Positions 36,647 to 46,259 of a stretch of 64,000 nt of DNA are shown here, in pieces (the stretch's first letter is position 1; each line of letters begins with the position of its first letter). Position numbers and translations under genes: made by a program. Where the stretch lies: the NCBI GenBank assembly GCA_029834535.1, contig JAQMWT010000005.1:593459-657458 (forward strand), given 5' to 3'. The notes under the pieces were generated by a model that was given only the letters and a program-made list of their open reading frames with translations, had not been told where the DNA came from and did no database searches. The stretch is from Chrysophaeum taylorii (taxonomy: Eukaryota; Sar; Pelagophyceae; Pelagomonadales; Pelagomonadaceae).

Positions 36647-37949
36647 ATGTTGTGTTTGTTGGCGTTCGTAGTCGGCGCCCTCGCCCTCGAAGCGAGCGTG
36701 CTCGTGCTTGGGGGGAGCGGTCGCGTCGGGGGGTCGACGGTGCGCTGGCTCGACGAGTTCGCCAAGGCGGAGGGCGCGGCGTTGAAGCTTCGGGTGGGCG
36801 GACGGTCGGTGTCGAACTTCGAGCGCATGCGGTCGCGGTGGCCCTCGTTGGCACAGGTTGAGTTCGTCGAGGTGGACATCAACGACGAAGCGTCGTTGGA
36901 TTGCGCGATGCGGGAGTGCGACCTCGTGGTCCACACGGCGGGCCCGTTCCAGGGTCTGCGGCGCGCGACGGTGTTGGAAGCGGCGGTGCGGCGAGGAAAT
37001 TTGGGGTACGTCGACGTCTGCGACGAGACCGAGCTGTGTCGCGGCGTCAAGGAGCTCTCCGGCGAGGCTTCGGCGCGGAACGTGAGCGCGCTCGTGAGTT
37101 GCGGCATCTGGCCCGGCGCGAGCGCGCTGATGGCCGTCGACGCGGTCGAATCGTTGCCCGACGACCAAGACGTTTCGCTCGACTTTTCGTTTTTCACGGC
37201 CGGCACGGGCGGCGCCGGGCCGACGATCGTCTCGGCGACCTTTTTGCTTCTGGTGACGCCGGTCCTCGTCTACGCGGCCGGTCGGCTCGTCGAGAAGGAC
37301 GCTTGGACCGAGCCGCGAGTCGTCGACTTTGGCGGAGACGCCAAGCGCCGGACCGTGCGGCTCCTCGACTGTCCCGATGTCCTTACGGTCGGCGAGACGC
37401 TGATCGCCCAACGGAAACGCCTCGTCGCCTGCGAGTCCCGCTTCGCGACCGCCCCCGAGATCTGGAACCTCGGCTTCGGAGCTGCCAAGGCTTCGCTCCC
37501 CAAAACCCTGCTCGCCGACCGCCGCGCCATGCAGGTGTGCAAAGCAAGGAAGAAAGATAGAAAGCAAAAGGTGGTCCCGACACGATTTTTTTCCTTCTTA
37601 GGGCCTCGCCGTCTTCTCCGAGCCCGTCGTCCGCCTGGTCGACCTCCTCGTCGGATCTGCCAACGTCATGCGCGTCGACGCCAAGACTCCGACGACGATG
37701 GTGACCGCCGTGCACTATCACGAGGACCTCGAGGCCGCCGTTGGTATCGCGACGGCGGCCTTTTCGATCGAGCTCCTCAAGCACCTTCCTTCGACGAGGC
37801 TCGCGGGCGTCTCGTGGCCCGCCGAACTCCAAGTCGACGTCCGGACCGCCGTCTTGCGCCGCGTCCTCGACGCCCCAGGCACGCTCGCCTACGACGTCCG
37901 CCGCCAGACGACTTCTTCCTCCTCCTCCTCCTCCTCCTCCTCCTCCTAG
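36647..37949 (+). CDS. Saccharopine dehydrogenase-like NAD(P)-binding protein
   Basis: Exons 36647-37534 and 37602-37949 with a 67-nt intron; 411 residues. The start is ATG 36647 (the upstream in-frame GTG is not needed). Residues 1-16 form a hydrophobic leader. VLVLGGSGRVGGSTVRWL (about 18-35) is a Rossmann dinucleotide-binding loop, followed by LRVGGRSVSN, VDINDEASL, CDLVVHTAGPF and NLGYVDVCDE, the saccharopine dehydrogenase / trans-acting enoyl reductase pattern. SCGIWPGASALM and a membrane-like segment near 205-225 come next. The second exon begins GLAVFSEPVVRLVDLLVG. The C-terminus is a poly-Ser run encoded by TCC repeats. The reaction is unknown; the family includes oxidoreductases acting on lipids and amino acids. 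The stop TAG overlaps the stop of the convergent gene in CTAG. Confidence 0.85.
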
Positions 37950-38809
37950 CGCTCGAGGGGAATGAAACTACGAAACGGCGACCGCGCGGCGCTCGCGGGG
38001 GACGTCGTGGCTTCGCTTTCTCGGCGCATTTCGTCAAAACCCGGTGGTAGCAGCCCCCCCGTTGAGGTAGATTTGGCTCCGGGGGCGGGCGAGACGTCGA
38101 GAAACCTTGCTTCCGACGGAGGACACCCGTCTGTTGTGAGCGGCATCAGGACGTCCTCGGTGACCGTGGTGAAAATCGAAAGCCACTCATCCTTTTTTCG
38201 GTCATCCTCGTCGTCTAGTCGGTGCACCGCGTAGCCGTTGCGGCAGCAAATGCGCGCGTGGATCTGGGCTTGTTGGGTCCGATGCAGCGCGATCTCGAGG
38301 GGCCGACCGCTGCTCCCGCGGCGGTCGGCAGGCAGCGGCATGACGACGTAGGGCGCCGCCGCTTCGGCGGGGGGTTCGTCGAGGCCAAGGAGATGTTGCA
38401 CGACAAAGTACGAGTCGGCGCCCGCCGACGTGCGCGCCGCACGGCTCAGCACCAATTCAAAAACATTGGAAGAGCCGCCCAAGTGCGCGACGACGCGCTC
38501 GAGCGCCTCGAGGAACAGGGTTTCCGTACCGCTAAACCTCACGCCGTTCAGATAAATGCACGGCTCGCGCGCCGCGTCGCGCCGCGCCTGCTCGCCTTCG
38601 ACCGGCCGCGCCGGCGGGAGCGACACTTTCGACATGCTCTCCAGGACGCGCTCCGCCTCGCGCCGGTTGCGATGCCGCAGCGCGCCGCGCAGCTGCCGCC
38701 GAGACCTGGCCAACACGTCGCCCTTAGAAGCCCACGGCAGCATCCGCGTCGCCATCGCCGCCATCTTCCCTTTGGACTTCCTCTTGGGCGACGTCGTCAA
38801 AAATGACAT
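37946..38809 (-). CDS. Hypothetical protein convergent with the dehydrogenase gene
   Basis: 287 residues, intronless, start ATG 38809. No family recognised. The N-terminus is strongly basic (SPKRKSKGK, then Arg-rich RSRRQLRGALRHRNRREAE), a possible nuclear or plastid targeting region. The middle (about 85-215) looks like a folded alpha/beta domain: CIYLNGVRFSGTETLFLEAL, SNVFELVLSRAARTS, SYFVVQHLLGL, APYVVMPLPADR, LEIALHRTQQAQIHARICC, DEWLSIFTTVTEDVLMPL. The C-terminus is Ser/Pro/Arg-rich. Its stop codon lies inside the CTAG that also ends the plus-strand dehydrogenase. A 116-nt gap separates its start from a divergent small membrane-protein gene. Confidence 0.65.
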   Translation of the reverse strand: MSFLTTSPKRKSKGKMAAMATRMLPWASKGDVLARSRRQLRGALRHRNRREAERVLESMSKVSLPPARPVEGEQARRDAAREPCIYLNGVRFSGTETLFLEALERVVAHLGGSSNVFELVLSRAARTSAGADSYFVVQHLLGLDEPPAEAAAPYVVMPLPADRRGSSGRPLEIALHRTQQAQIHARICCRNGYAVHRLDDEDDRKKDEWLSIFTTVTEDVLMPLTTDGCPPSEARFLDVSPAPGAKSTSTGGLLPPGFDEMRRESEATTSPASAARSPFRSFIPLER

Positions 38810-38925
38810 TCTTCTGCTAATAACTATTCGGAATTCGGGGAAGATTGCATCTCCCCCCCCAAGCTGAAAGTACCACTACTTCGTTTCGTAGATGAATTTT
38901 TACTACTAATAAACTGCAAATCGCG
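38810..38925. promoter_or_regulatory. Compact divergent promoter region
   Basis: 116 nt lie between the start codons of the hypothetical gene (-) and the small membrane gene (+). The sequence is AT-richer at 38870-38915, including ttttactactaataaac. No factor site was recognised. Confidence 0.35.
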
Positions 38926-39309
38926 ATGGAGCGATGCGTTCGCATCGAAGCGGCCATTTGCGCGACGTCGACGGCGTGGGGCCTGCTGAAGAACCAGCCG
39001 TTGTGGATCCTCGCGCTTTTTTGGCTCGGCCGACACTGCCTGTGCGTCCGCCCGCACGTTTCAACGATCACCGTTGTTGTTTGCCGCAGGTACATTTTCT
39101 GCGCGTTCCTGGTCGTCACCAACGTTCAAGGACTTCTGATTCCCCTCAGCGTCGTTGTTTTGTACGTCCACGCCCACAAACTCTGGCTGTTTCTGCGATC
39201 ATCACCAACGTCCCCACCGGCGCCACGTCCGCCAGACTACTACGTCAACAAGAAGAACAACAACCGTTTTTTCGTGGAAGAAGAAGAGTCACGAGAATCA
39301 TTACCCTAG
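38926..39309 (+). CDS. Small two-helix membrane protein
   Basis: Exons 38926-39041 and 39090-39309 flank a 48-nt intron (GTGCGT donor, tttgccgcag acceptor). The intron is a multiple of three, so the unspliced frame also stays open, but the splice motif matches neighbouring genes. The spliced product is 111 residues: a hydrophobic helix PLWILALFWLGRHCLYIFCA merging into FLVVTNVQGLLIPLSVVVL, then a cytosol-like tail with PPAPRPP, a Lys/Asn stretch and a Glu/Ser-rich end. No family recognised. The next gene starts only 9 nt after the stop. Confidence 0.55.
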   Translation: MERCVRIEAAICATSTAWGLLKNQPLWILALFWLGRHCLCVRPHVSTITVVVCRRYIFCAFLVVTNVQGLLIPLSVVVLYVHAHKLWLFLRSSPTSPPAPRPPDYYVNKKNNNRFFVEEEESRESLP

Positions 39310-39318
39310 CTTCTAACG

Positions 39319-42041
39319 ATGGCCGTCTTCTTCTTATTTGGCGCGTTGTGTGTGCCTGTTGTGGCACCACTAGAAGACCAAGAGGTCGAGCGCGCTTTGC
39401 TGCCATGGTTCGTGTCCGCGGGCGGCGAAGCGCGCGGGGTCGAGATCGCCGACTTTGGCGAGATTGGACGAGGGCTGCGATGCACGGTCGACATCGCGGC
39501 GCGGGAGAGCGTGTTGCGCGTGCCCGAGGACATCGTGTTGTCGGGGGTGTCGGCGCGACGGCTGCTCGGCATCGAGGCGCGCGACGAGGACGCGATCGCC
39601 GTCCTGCTGTTGGCGGAGCGCGCGCGGGGAGAACGCAGTCGCTGGGCGCCTTACCTCGCAGCGCTCCCGGAGGAAGTCGCGACGCTCAAGTCGCTCGACG
39701 ACGACGAGCTCGCGTGGTTGCAGGATGAGCGCCTCGCCGCGCGTGGACGCCAGTCTCGCGAAGCGCTGCTCGCCGCGGCCGCGCGCGTCGCACCGTTGCT
39801 TCGGCGCGCGGTGCGAGACGCGTGCGACGACGACGCGTGCGTCGAGCGCTACGCGTCGGCCCGAGCGTACGCGTGGGCGCGCGGCATCATCGATTCGCGC
39901 GCCTTGACTTTTAGGGGTGCGCGTTATTTGGTGCCGGTCGCCGACCTCGTGAACTACGGGCCGCATCCTCGTGCGGCCGATCGCGAGTACGACGCCGGTA
40001 CGAGCAGCGCGCGGCGTCGTCACCATTTTTTTGTCGTCGCGCAGGCAGCTTCTTCCTCGAGTACCACCGGTTCGAAGGGGGATCCCTGCGCACATTTGCC
40101 GACCGGCCGTGCGCCAAGGGGGAGCAGTTGGTCGAAGACTACGGCGACAACTCGAACCTCGTATACCTCGAGCATCACGGCTTTGTTCCGTCGGCCAATC
40201 CGTTCGACTGCGTCCGCCTCGAGCTTCCGCCGCTCGAGGACGCGACCGGGGCCGAGCGGGCCCGCATCGAGTACTTGAAGGCCGCGGGAGACAGAGGCCC
40301 GCCGTCGTCCTGCGTGCGCAGCCGTCTCGCCGCAGCGCCCGTCGCCCTCCGGCGCTACCTCGCGGCGACGGCGATGGACGCGACTCGCGCGGCCGAGTGT
40401 CGAGCAGCACTCGACGAATGGTGCCGAGAACCGCCGATCGACCAAGTTGCGAAGCCGTTGTGCGACGCGGCAGCGGCCACGCTCGCTGCGTACCCAACGA
40501 CTCTGGCCTTTGACGACGAGATGCTGAATCGTTCGGCAGCACTCTCCCGCGGGTCGTTGCTCGCGCTAAGGTATCGCCGCTCGCAAAAGGCGGTTTTGGC
40601 GACTTTGCTCGGAGATTGCGAGGCGTTGTTGGAACAGCGTTGTGACGATACTGAGGCAGTCGTCGCGGCGGCCAAACTCGGGACCCTCGAGAAACGGGTC
40701 GAGGCGTTCAACTCGTGGGCGAAGAACGAGTCGTGGCCAGAGCTCGAGATCGAAGCGCGGATTTTGCCTTCGCACGGCGGCCGCCTCGGCGCCGTCGCGT
40801 CGAGACCCATCACGAAACAGCAACCATACATCGGCATCCCCGAGTCGGCGTGCCTCACGGCGCGACATGCCCGCGATGACCCTACGCTCGGGCCGGCCCT
40901 CGAGGACAAGTTTGACGACTTTCACGCGATGCTGTTCTTGCTGCTGCGCGAAGTCTTCGCGCTCGTCGAGGTCGACGATGGAGACTGGCGCCCAAATTTG
41001 AGAGGCCCCTGGGCACCCTACCTCGCCTTACTTCCAGGCGTCGACGACGTCTTGCGTTGCGTGGTCGAGCGCCGGGCGCTCGGGCGCGGCCGCCGAGAGT
41101 GCCGACCGCCCGAGCGCGGCTCCGCGCCGTTGCTCTGGGCTGACGACGATGCCTCGGCGACCGACGCGGCGCGACGCTGGCTGCGTGGCTCGGCTTCAGA
41201 ACACGCCGTCCTCAGCTATTTTCGGTCGGTACGGCGCACCTGGGGGGCAACCGCGACGGCATTTCGAGCGACGCCGCGCCTCCGGGCGAATTTCGGAGGC
41301 GACGCCGACCTCGCCGTCTCGTGGCCCGTCTACCGCTGGGCCGTCCACACCCTCGACTCGCGATCGATCTGGTGGAACGGCAACCGTAACCTCGTGCCGA
41401 TGCTCGACCTCGTCAACGCCGCCGCGACCGACGACATGCCGCCGGCCGCGCCCGTCCACCGCACCGTCCTCGACGACCGCGGCGTCGCCGTCACGCGCGC
41501 CGCCGCCTCGTTTGGGGTCGGCGAGCAAGTTCTCGAGGACTACGGCCAGCCCAACCACGTCCTTTTCCTCTACCATGGCTTCGCCCTGCCAGTCAACAAG
41601 CACGACTGCGTTCGTCTCGACCTCGTCATCCCGCTTCTCGACGACGACGACGCCGCCGCTGCCCTCTACGTCAAGCGCCGCCTCGCCGCCCACAGCTTTT
41701 CCGGCCCTTTTTTGGCAGCCTGCGTCAAACCGCACATGCCGCCGCGCATGGCCCACCGCCTCTATTCATTCCTGGCGATCAAGCACGACCACGAGCTCCC
41801 GTTGCCGTCGAGACCGCCTGGCCTCGAGCTCCTCCTCGCTTTGGCCGACGAGCTCAAAGTGCGCCTCGCCAACTACTCCATAGACACGCTTGCCGCGCCC
41901 GACCTCCCGCTTGGCGCCAAAGTCCTTCTCGCCTCGGAGCGCCAGCTCCTCATTGAGCTCTACGAAGAAATCATCGAGAAGTCCCGAGAGCGTGAGTCCC
42001 CGCCCGCTGTCAGCGCCACACCTCTGTTCGATCCGTGGTGA
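39319..42041 (+). CDS. Tandem SET-domain protein (SETD3 / Rubisco-LSMT-like, duplicated)
   Basis: Exons 39319-39997 and 40045-42041 with a 47-nt intron (GTACGA donor) give about 891 residues. After a hydrophobic leader, the first SET unit covers about residues 30-400: a SET insertion domain, LVPVADLVNYG (about 204-214), then LVEDYGDNSNLVYLEHHGF (near 253) and a helical substrate-binding-like region. A second, diverged copy covers about 440-880: WAPYLALLPG, NLVPMLDLVNAAAT (near 678), LEDYGQPNHVLFLYHGF (near 723), then a second helical domain. Family members methylate lysine or histidine (Rubisco, aldolase, actin His73) using SAM. Both copies keep the ...LVN and ...EDYG...HGF pairing; the first has NYG and the second NAA at the substrate side, suggesting divergence. 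Plastid or secretory targeting is possible. Confidence 0.88.
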
Positions 42042-42271
42042 TGTTGCTGTTTGACCTCCTCCTCCTCTTGCCCTCGCAGACGAAGCATTTATTCAGCTCA
42101 AGCGGTAGCCAGCGCGATGGAGTCCTGCGACGACGACGACGGTGACGACGACGACGAAAAGCGTCGCACTCTCCTGGATTTTACAGACGGAGTGACGAAC
42201 GAACTAACCCCCACCCCTTCTCCTCCTCTTTCTCCAAGGAGATGCTACGAGAAGGGGCGCGCGCGCTAGTA

Positions 42272-42955
42272 CTAGCTTGTCGAACGGGCTGTGGTGTCCG
42301 GATGGTGGTGCGGCCGAGTGTCGACGTCGCCGTAGGTCGCGAGCTTCTGGCTCACGGTGCGGCTCGCGAAGCTCGACGCGAAGATGACGGCGAAAACAAC
42401 GCAGGCTGCAATACCCAAAGAGAGCTCAGTGCCGAGGGCAAGGCCGTGCGAGGACATGACGCAAAGCGCGATCCCGGGCGAATTTCCGAGGAGGGTCGCG
42501 AAGAGGTACCCCCTGAACGAGGCGGAGGTCGCGCCGTAGATGTAGTTGATGACGGGCGGCATGGGGGCGAAGCGAAGCAACAAAATAGTGGCGAAGTCGT
42601 GGTCCCGTATCGCCGCGTCGATCGCCCGCAGCTTGGGCGTGTCGCGTATTCGCTGCGCGAAGCGCGGGCGCAGCGTCGTACGTCCGACGTGGAAGGCGAT
42701 CGCGCCCGAGAGGAGGCTCGAGCCGTGGGCCATGACAAAGGCGAGAGGCTTGGGGTAGGTCATGCCGAACATGATGGCGAGTGGCGTCGAGGGCAGCCCG
42801 AGGAGCTCGACCGAGATGTAAGTAAGTATCGCAGCGACGACGCCGAGCCGCGGTCGGGCTGTGAGGGCCTGCGTCAAGGCGGGCACCGATTCCCCGCCTC
42901 GGATGTGTGTCGCCCTCGCGGCGATGCGCCCGGTCTGAACGGTGCAGAGCCGCAT
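42272..42955 (-). CDS. VTT/TVP38/DedA-like membrane protein
   Basis: 227 residues from ATG 42955; the frame extends upstream only via a TTG into a repeat. Hydrophobic helices include LGVVAAILTYISVELLGLP, AIMFGMTYPKPLAFVMAHGS and LGIAACVVFAVIFASSFAS. The hallmark is ILLLRFAPMPPVINYIYGAT followed by FRGYLFATLLGNSPGIALCVM, the Arg/Pro-rich re-entrant loop of VTT-domain proteins (TVP38, TMEM41B/64, DedA). These are lipid scramblases or proton-coupled transporters in the ER, Golgi or plastid membranes. It converges on the SET gene 230 nt away. Its presumed promoter carries the dispersed repeat at 43010-43115. Confidence 0.85.
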   Translation of the reverse strand: MRLCTVQTGRIAARATHIRGGESVPALTQALTARPRLGVVAAILTYISVELLGLPSTPLAIMFGMTYPKPLAFVMAHGSSLLSGAIAFHVGRTTLRPRFAQRIRDTPKLRAIDAAIRDHDFATILLLRFAPMPPVINYIYGATSASFRGYLFATLLGNSPGIALCVMSSHGLALGTELSLGIAACVVFAVIFASSFASRTVSQKLATYGDVDTRPHHHPDTTARSTS

Positions 42956-43439
42956 CGCCCAATGATCGCCTTTAACCCGCACGCATAATATTGGGGGTGG
43001 AGTGGCGTTTAGAAGTACACTCAAACCTTAAGGATGGAGTGGAATTTAGAAGTAAACTCAAACGTTAAAGGGGCAGAGCGGGCGCTGATAAAAGATTGGC
43101 GGGGTTGGGAGCGTCGAGCGGGAAGGCGAGCTGGGGTGAGCGGGAGGAGACAAAAGGGACGTAGACGCAGGCCGCTTGCATGGGAGTGGGGTTTAGGAGT
43201 AAACTTGTTAAAGGTTTTAATTGAAGGTCGACTGCTAAGAGGGGGGGGGTGCCTGTGGGTGCTTGAAGGGTTTGGTGTGTTGTGTGGGGTGTGAAGGATG
43301 TGCCTGACGGGCGTAGATAGGTATGCGGGACCTAGTCGGGTTCATCGCCGAGCTGCCGGGGCAGGCGAAGGGAGGACGGGCCTCGCTCGTGGGCCCCAGA
43401 ATCAGGGTTTAGGCTCATGCAGGCGCGAACCAGACCTGA
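42956..43439. repeat. Promoter-side repeat region
   Basis: Contains near-duplicate pieces: agtacactcaaaccttaagg (43013) followed by atggagtgg, and agtaaactcaaacgttaaag (43054), then gctgataaaagattggcgggg and, at 43197, a third variant. These match a fragment at 31.45 kb and one in reverse at 35.73 kb. No gene was seen. Confidence 0.5.
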
Positions 43440-44378
43440 GGTCCAAGCCGTCCGCGGGGAACTCGTAGACTATTTCCACGACCAGCGGCGGCTCTTTCAG
43501 CGCACCATTCTCACGCCCCGCCGAAACGATGTTGTCGATGCTGTCAACGCGCGCGTGACCGCGGCCTTGCCCGGAGACGGAGGCGTCTGAGTTCTTTTCG
43601 GACGACGAGGTGGGTCGGAAGACGATGCCTCGCTCTTTCCAGTCGAGTTTCCCAACTCCCTGACAATCAACCGCATGCCGACTTTGAGCGCGAGCTTAAA
43701 GTCTTCGCAACTCTCGACCCGTCGCACGGCCACTGCAACGGCACCCAATACATCATCTATCGTGTCGTGTCACCGAGGCTCCTCCAACCAGTTTCCCTTA
43801 AGGCCCACCTACGCCAAACGATCAACACGAGCCAGGGCCAGACGCCCCGCAAGGTCGGCGTCCTCTTGCCCAAGCCCGTCTTCTGCCACGGCCAGCTCTA
43901 CGTAGCTCTCTGTCGAGTCCGCAAGCCCGAGGACATCGTCTTCTGCGTCGACGACTCCACTGACTCCACCCTACCCCACACGTGCTGCGCAATACCGATA
44001 AGCCCCCTCCCGGCGTCTACACGTGCACTGTCGTCTACGGCGAGGTCCTCGGGTAGCCGCCCTCTCTCCCGCAGCAGAGTCGTCGAGTGCCGAGCTTAGC
44101 AGGCCGCAGCACGGACTCATGCGTGTTGAACAGAGAACGAAGAAGCGGAACACCCTTAAAAGGACGAGTGTTTGCAAGGGACCGGGTCGAATTGAGCGCG
44201 GAACTCTTGGGGATTAGGCTTTGGTTCCAAGTGGACTTACTGGCCTGCACTTGAAGGCGAGTATTTGCGAGGACAGACTTAGTCCGCACAGCACGAAGCT
44301 TAGTGGGGTTTGAGATTTGGGACCAAGCGAATGTGGGATGTGGGATTTGGGACCAGGTGAACTTACTGGCCTGCACTT
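43440..44378 (+). mobile_element. PIF1/Helitron-type helicase C-terminal relic, copy B
   Basis: Mixed-frame translation gives LVDYFHDQRRLFQRTILTPR, NDVVDAVNARVTAALPGDGG, FPVEFPNSLTINRMP and, at 43767-44000, INTSQGQTPRKVGVLLPKPV followed by GQLYVALCRVRKPEDIVF. This is the C-terminal signature of PIF1-like and Helitron helicases. Frame breaks near 43590 and after 43680 show decay. The tail to 44378 carries units ending ggcctgcac in reverse orientation relative to copy A. Copies A and B point away from each other and bracket 8.8 kb. Confidence 0.75.
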
Positions 44379-44560
44379 ATTACATGTTAACCTAGGTGTT
44401 GTCCTATGTGTCGTCTGTCGTGTGCTGAGGCTAGGGAAACTAACCTGTTCCCTGAACTTAACCTGACAGACTTGCACGGTGAGACGGAATGGTTCTTTAG
44501 TGACTTTATACCACTGCCTCGCGGAATACTCTGCACGAGGTAACGAGGAGTGCATTGAGA
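44379..44560 (+). repeat. Truncated LTR fragment, plus orientation
   Basis: The sequence from ttacatgttaacct through gtctgtcgtgtgctgaggct to ttccctgaacttaacctg matches, in reverse orientation, the LTR-like region at 56690-56900 and more distantly the plus-strand copies at 57560 and 61690. It directly abuts the inverted repeat unit ending at 44376. It lacks the 130-bp insertion present in the 56.8 kb copy. Confidence 0.6.
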
Positions 44561-46250
44561 TTTGAAGTGGCCGGAAATAGTCGATCTTCAAGTGAGTTGG
44601 CAAGGTCATTTGCCTTCTGGAGTTCACGGTGCACTGTGTGTCAAAAAACACGTGTGTGTGTGTCATTTTCAAAGGACAGAGATTTCATTTCCCTTTCATG
44701 AAGGTCGACTTGGTTCTTAACTTAGTGACAACTTCATGAATGTTATCAACTTCGTCGCTGAGCTCAACAACATCGTGGTGAGTAGCGTAGGTAGAAGCTG
44801 GAGGAGAGCCGGATGATGAACGTGGTTCAGCCAAGGTACCAGGAACTAGTGAACCTGGGTAGTTTAACGACACTTAGGTCGCACTTGCAGGATCGATCGA
44901 ACATTTCTTTATAAAGTTGAGGAAGCGATTAAAGAGCGATTTAACGAACTCTTCTGGTTCGGCCGCAGAATAAGCAGATGACTGCTTTTCCTTGATGATG
45001 GAAGGAGGGCGGTCTTCAGCTGTATTAGAGACAAAGGTGGAGATGTGAGTGAGTAGAGAGTTGGCAATTAATTCAATCACTGGCACATAATATTGTGTCT
45101 TGATTACCGAATTTCGCTTAAGATGCGCGCGCGAAATGGTTACAAGCGACGATAGGTGCTTAAAATGCACTTTGGTACTATAGTTGATATTGAGTGCGAG
45201 CGAGGCTTGATTTGCATTAATGGAGGGAGGAGATTCCAGTGCGAACTTTGTTGGTAACTCAAATTGGGGTATCAGCTTAAACAGCAGCGTCTTTAGGTCT
45301 ACTGGTAAATAGTAGGACCGAATTAAGGTAGCGCGAAGATGGCCAGCTGGGGAGGACGCACAAGTTAAATGAAATGCAGCCTGGTTTCACCGGACAACAA
45401 CAATGCTGTTCTCAATGTCATCAGCATTAGTGCAATCAAGGCAAATAAGGACAGTCAGTGAAGTAATAGATAAGGACCCGTTGTCCTTATGCTCCTGGCT
45501 GGCTAGATGTTCCACAACTTCATCAGGTAGTTTGGAACCAGGTTGGCGATTGTAGGTGTTTGAGGTGATGTGCAGCGGTGTACTTTGTAGGAAGCAGACT
45601 CAACAATATGTACAGACGAGAGCAGTGACTTTCTTGGGTCCAGGTGAGCACACAGTGTATTGTACCGCAGGAGCTTCAGCATACGTTTTATTTAACCATT
45701 GGTGTTTTCATTGACAGAGAGGATGGCAGCTCGATAAATCGCTCCCTTTGACGTGAAGCGTGAATGTCACCATGAATATCGGATAGCGTGGACTGTGCGA
45801 TTGCCTGAAGAAAAGGAGTGATAGGAACCCGGAAGGTTTCGGTAATGGAGCATCCAGCCAGGAAGAAGTTAAGGTCGAAGGAGAGTATGTTCGTGAGCGT
45901 AAGATTAATGGGCGAACGATTCTCGACTGCAGCATCAGCAGTGATATCTTCACGTGCAATGCTGTTCCTGTGAGATGTTTCCTTAAATAGCTGAGAGTTA
46001 GAGGAGCCGAGAGAGCGAGGTAACTCTCCTCGGGCAGGAGATAGTGCTCGAGGAATGAGCGCAATCCCGGTTGAAGAGGCATCAGCGATTCCTGTGTTTT
46101 ATTCCTGTTGATCTTGTGGTAAAAAATGAAAAGGGTTAGTTTAACGACATTGCGGTCTCTAGGGTAAGCATTGGTTATTGCTGTTCCCGTCAGACTGGAA
46201 TTATATGCATACCCATCAGTGACCGAAAGGCAGTGAATTCGGTTGCAAGA
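44561..46250 (-). other. Low-GC region 3' of the copia RNase H, unassigned
   Basis: The minus strand has open stretches at 45708-46274, 44874-45170 and 44685-44873 whose translations look protein-like (for example IKKCSIDPASAT preceded by Asn/Phe/Leu-rich sequence) but match no domain I recognise. They lie downstream of RNase H in the retroelement's direction and could be an extra ORF or an older nested element. No host gene was seen. Confidence 0.35.
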
Positions 46251-46259
46251 GGTTGGTGA

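Noticed and set aside
42956-43024. Upstream start for the VTT gene
   Set aside because: The extension begins at TTG and runs through a dispersed repeat; ATG 42955 is the first standard start and precedes the conserved region.
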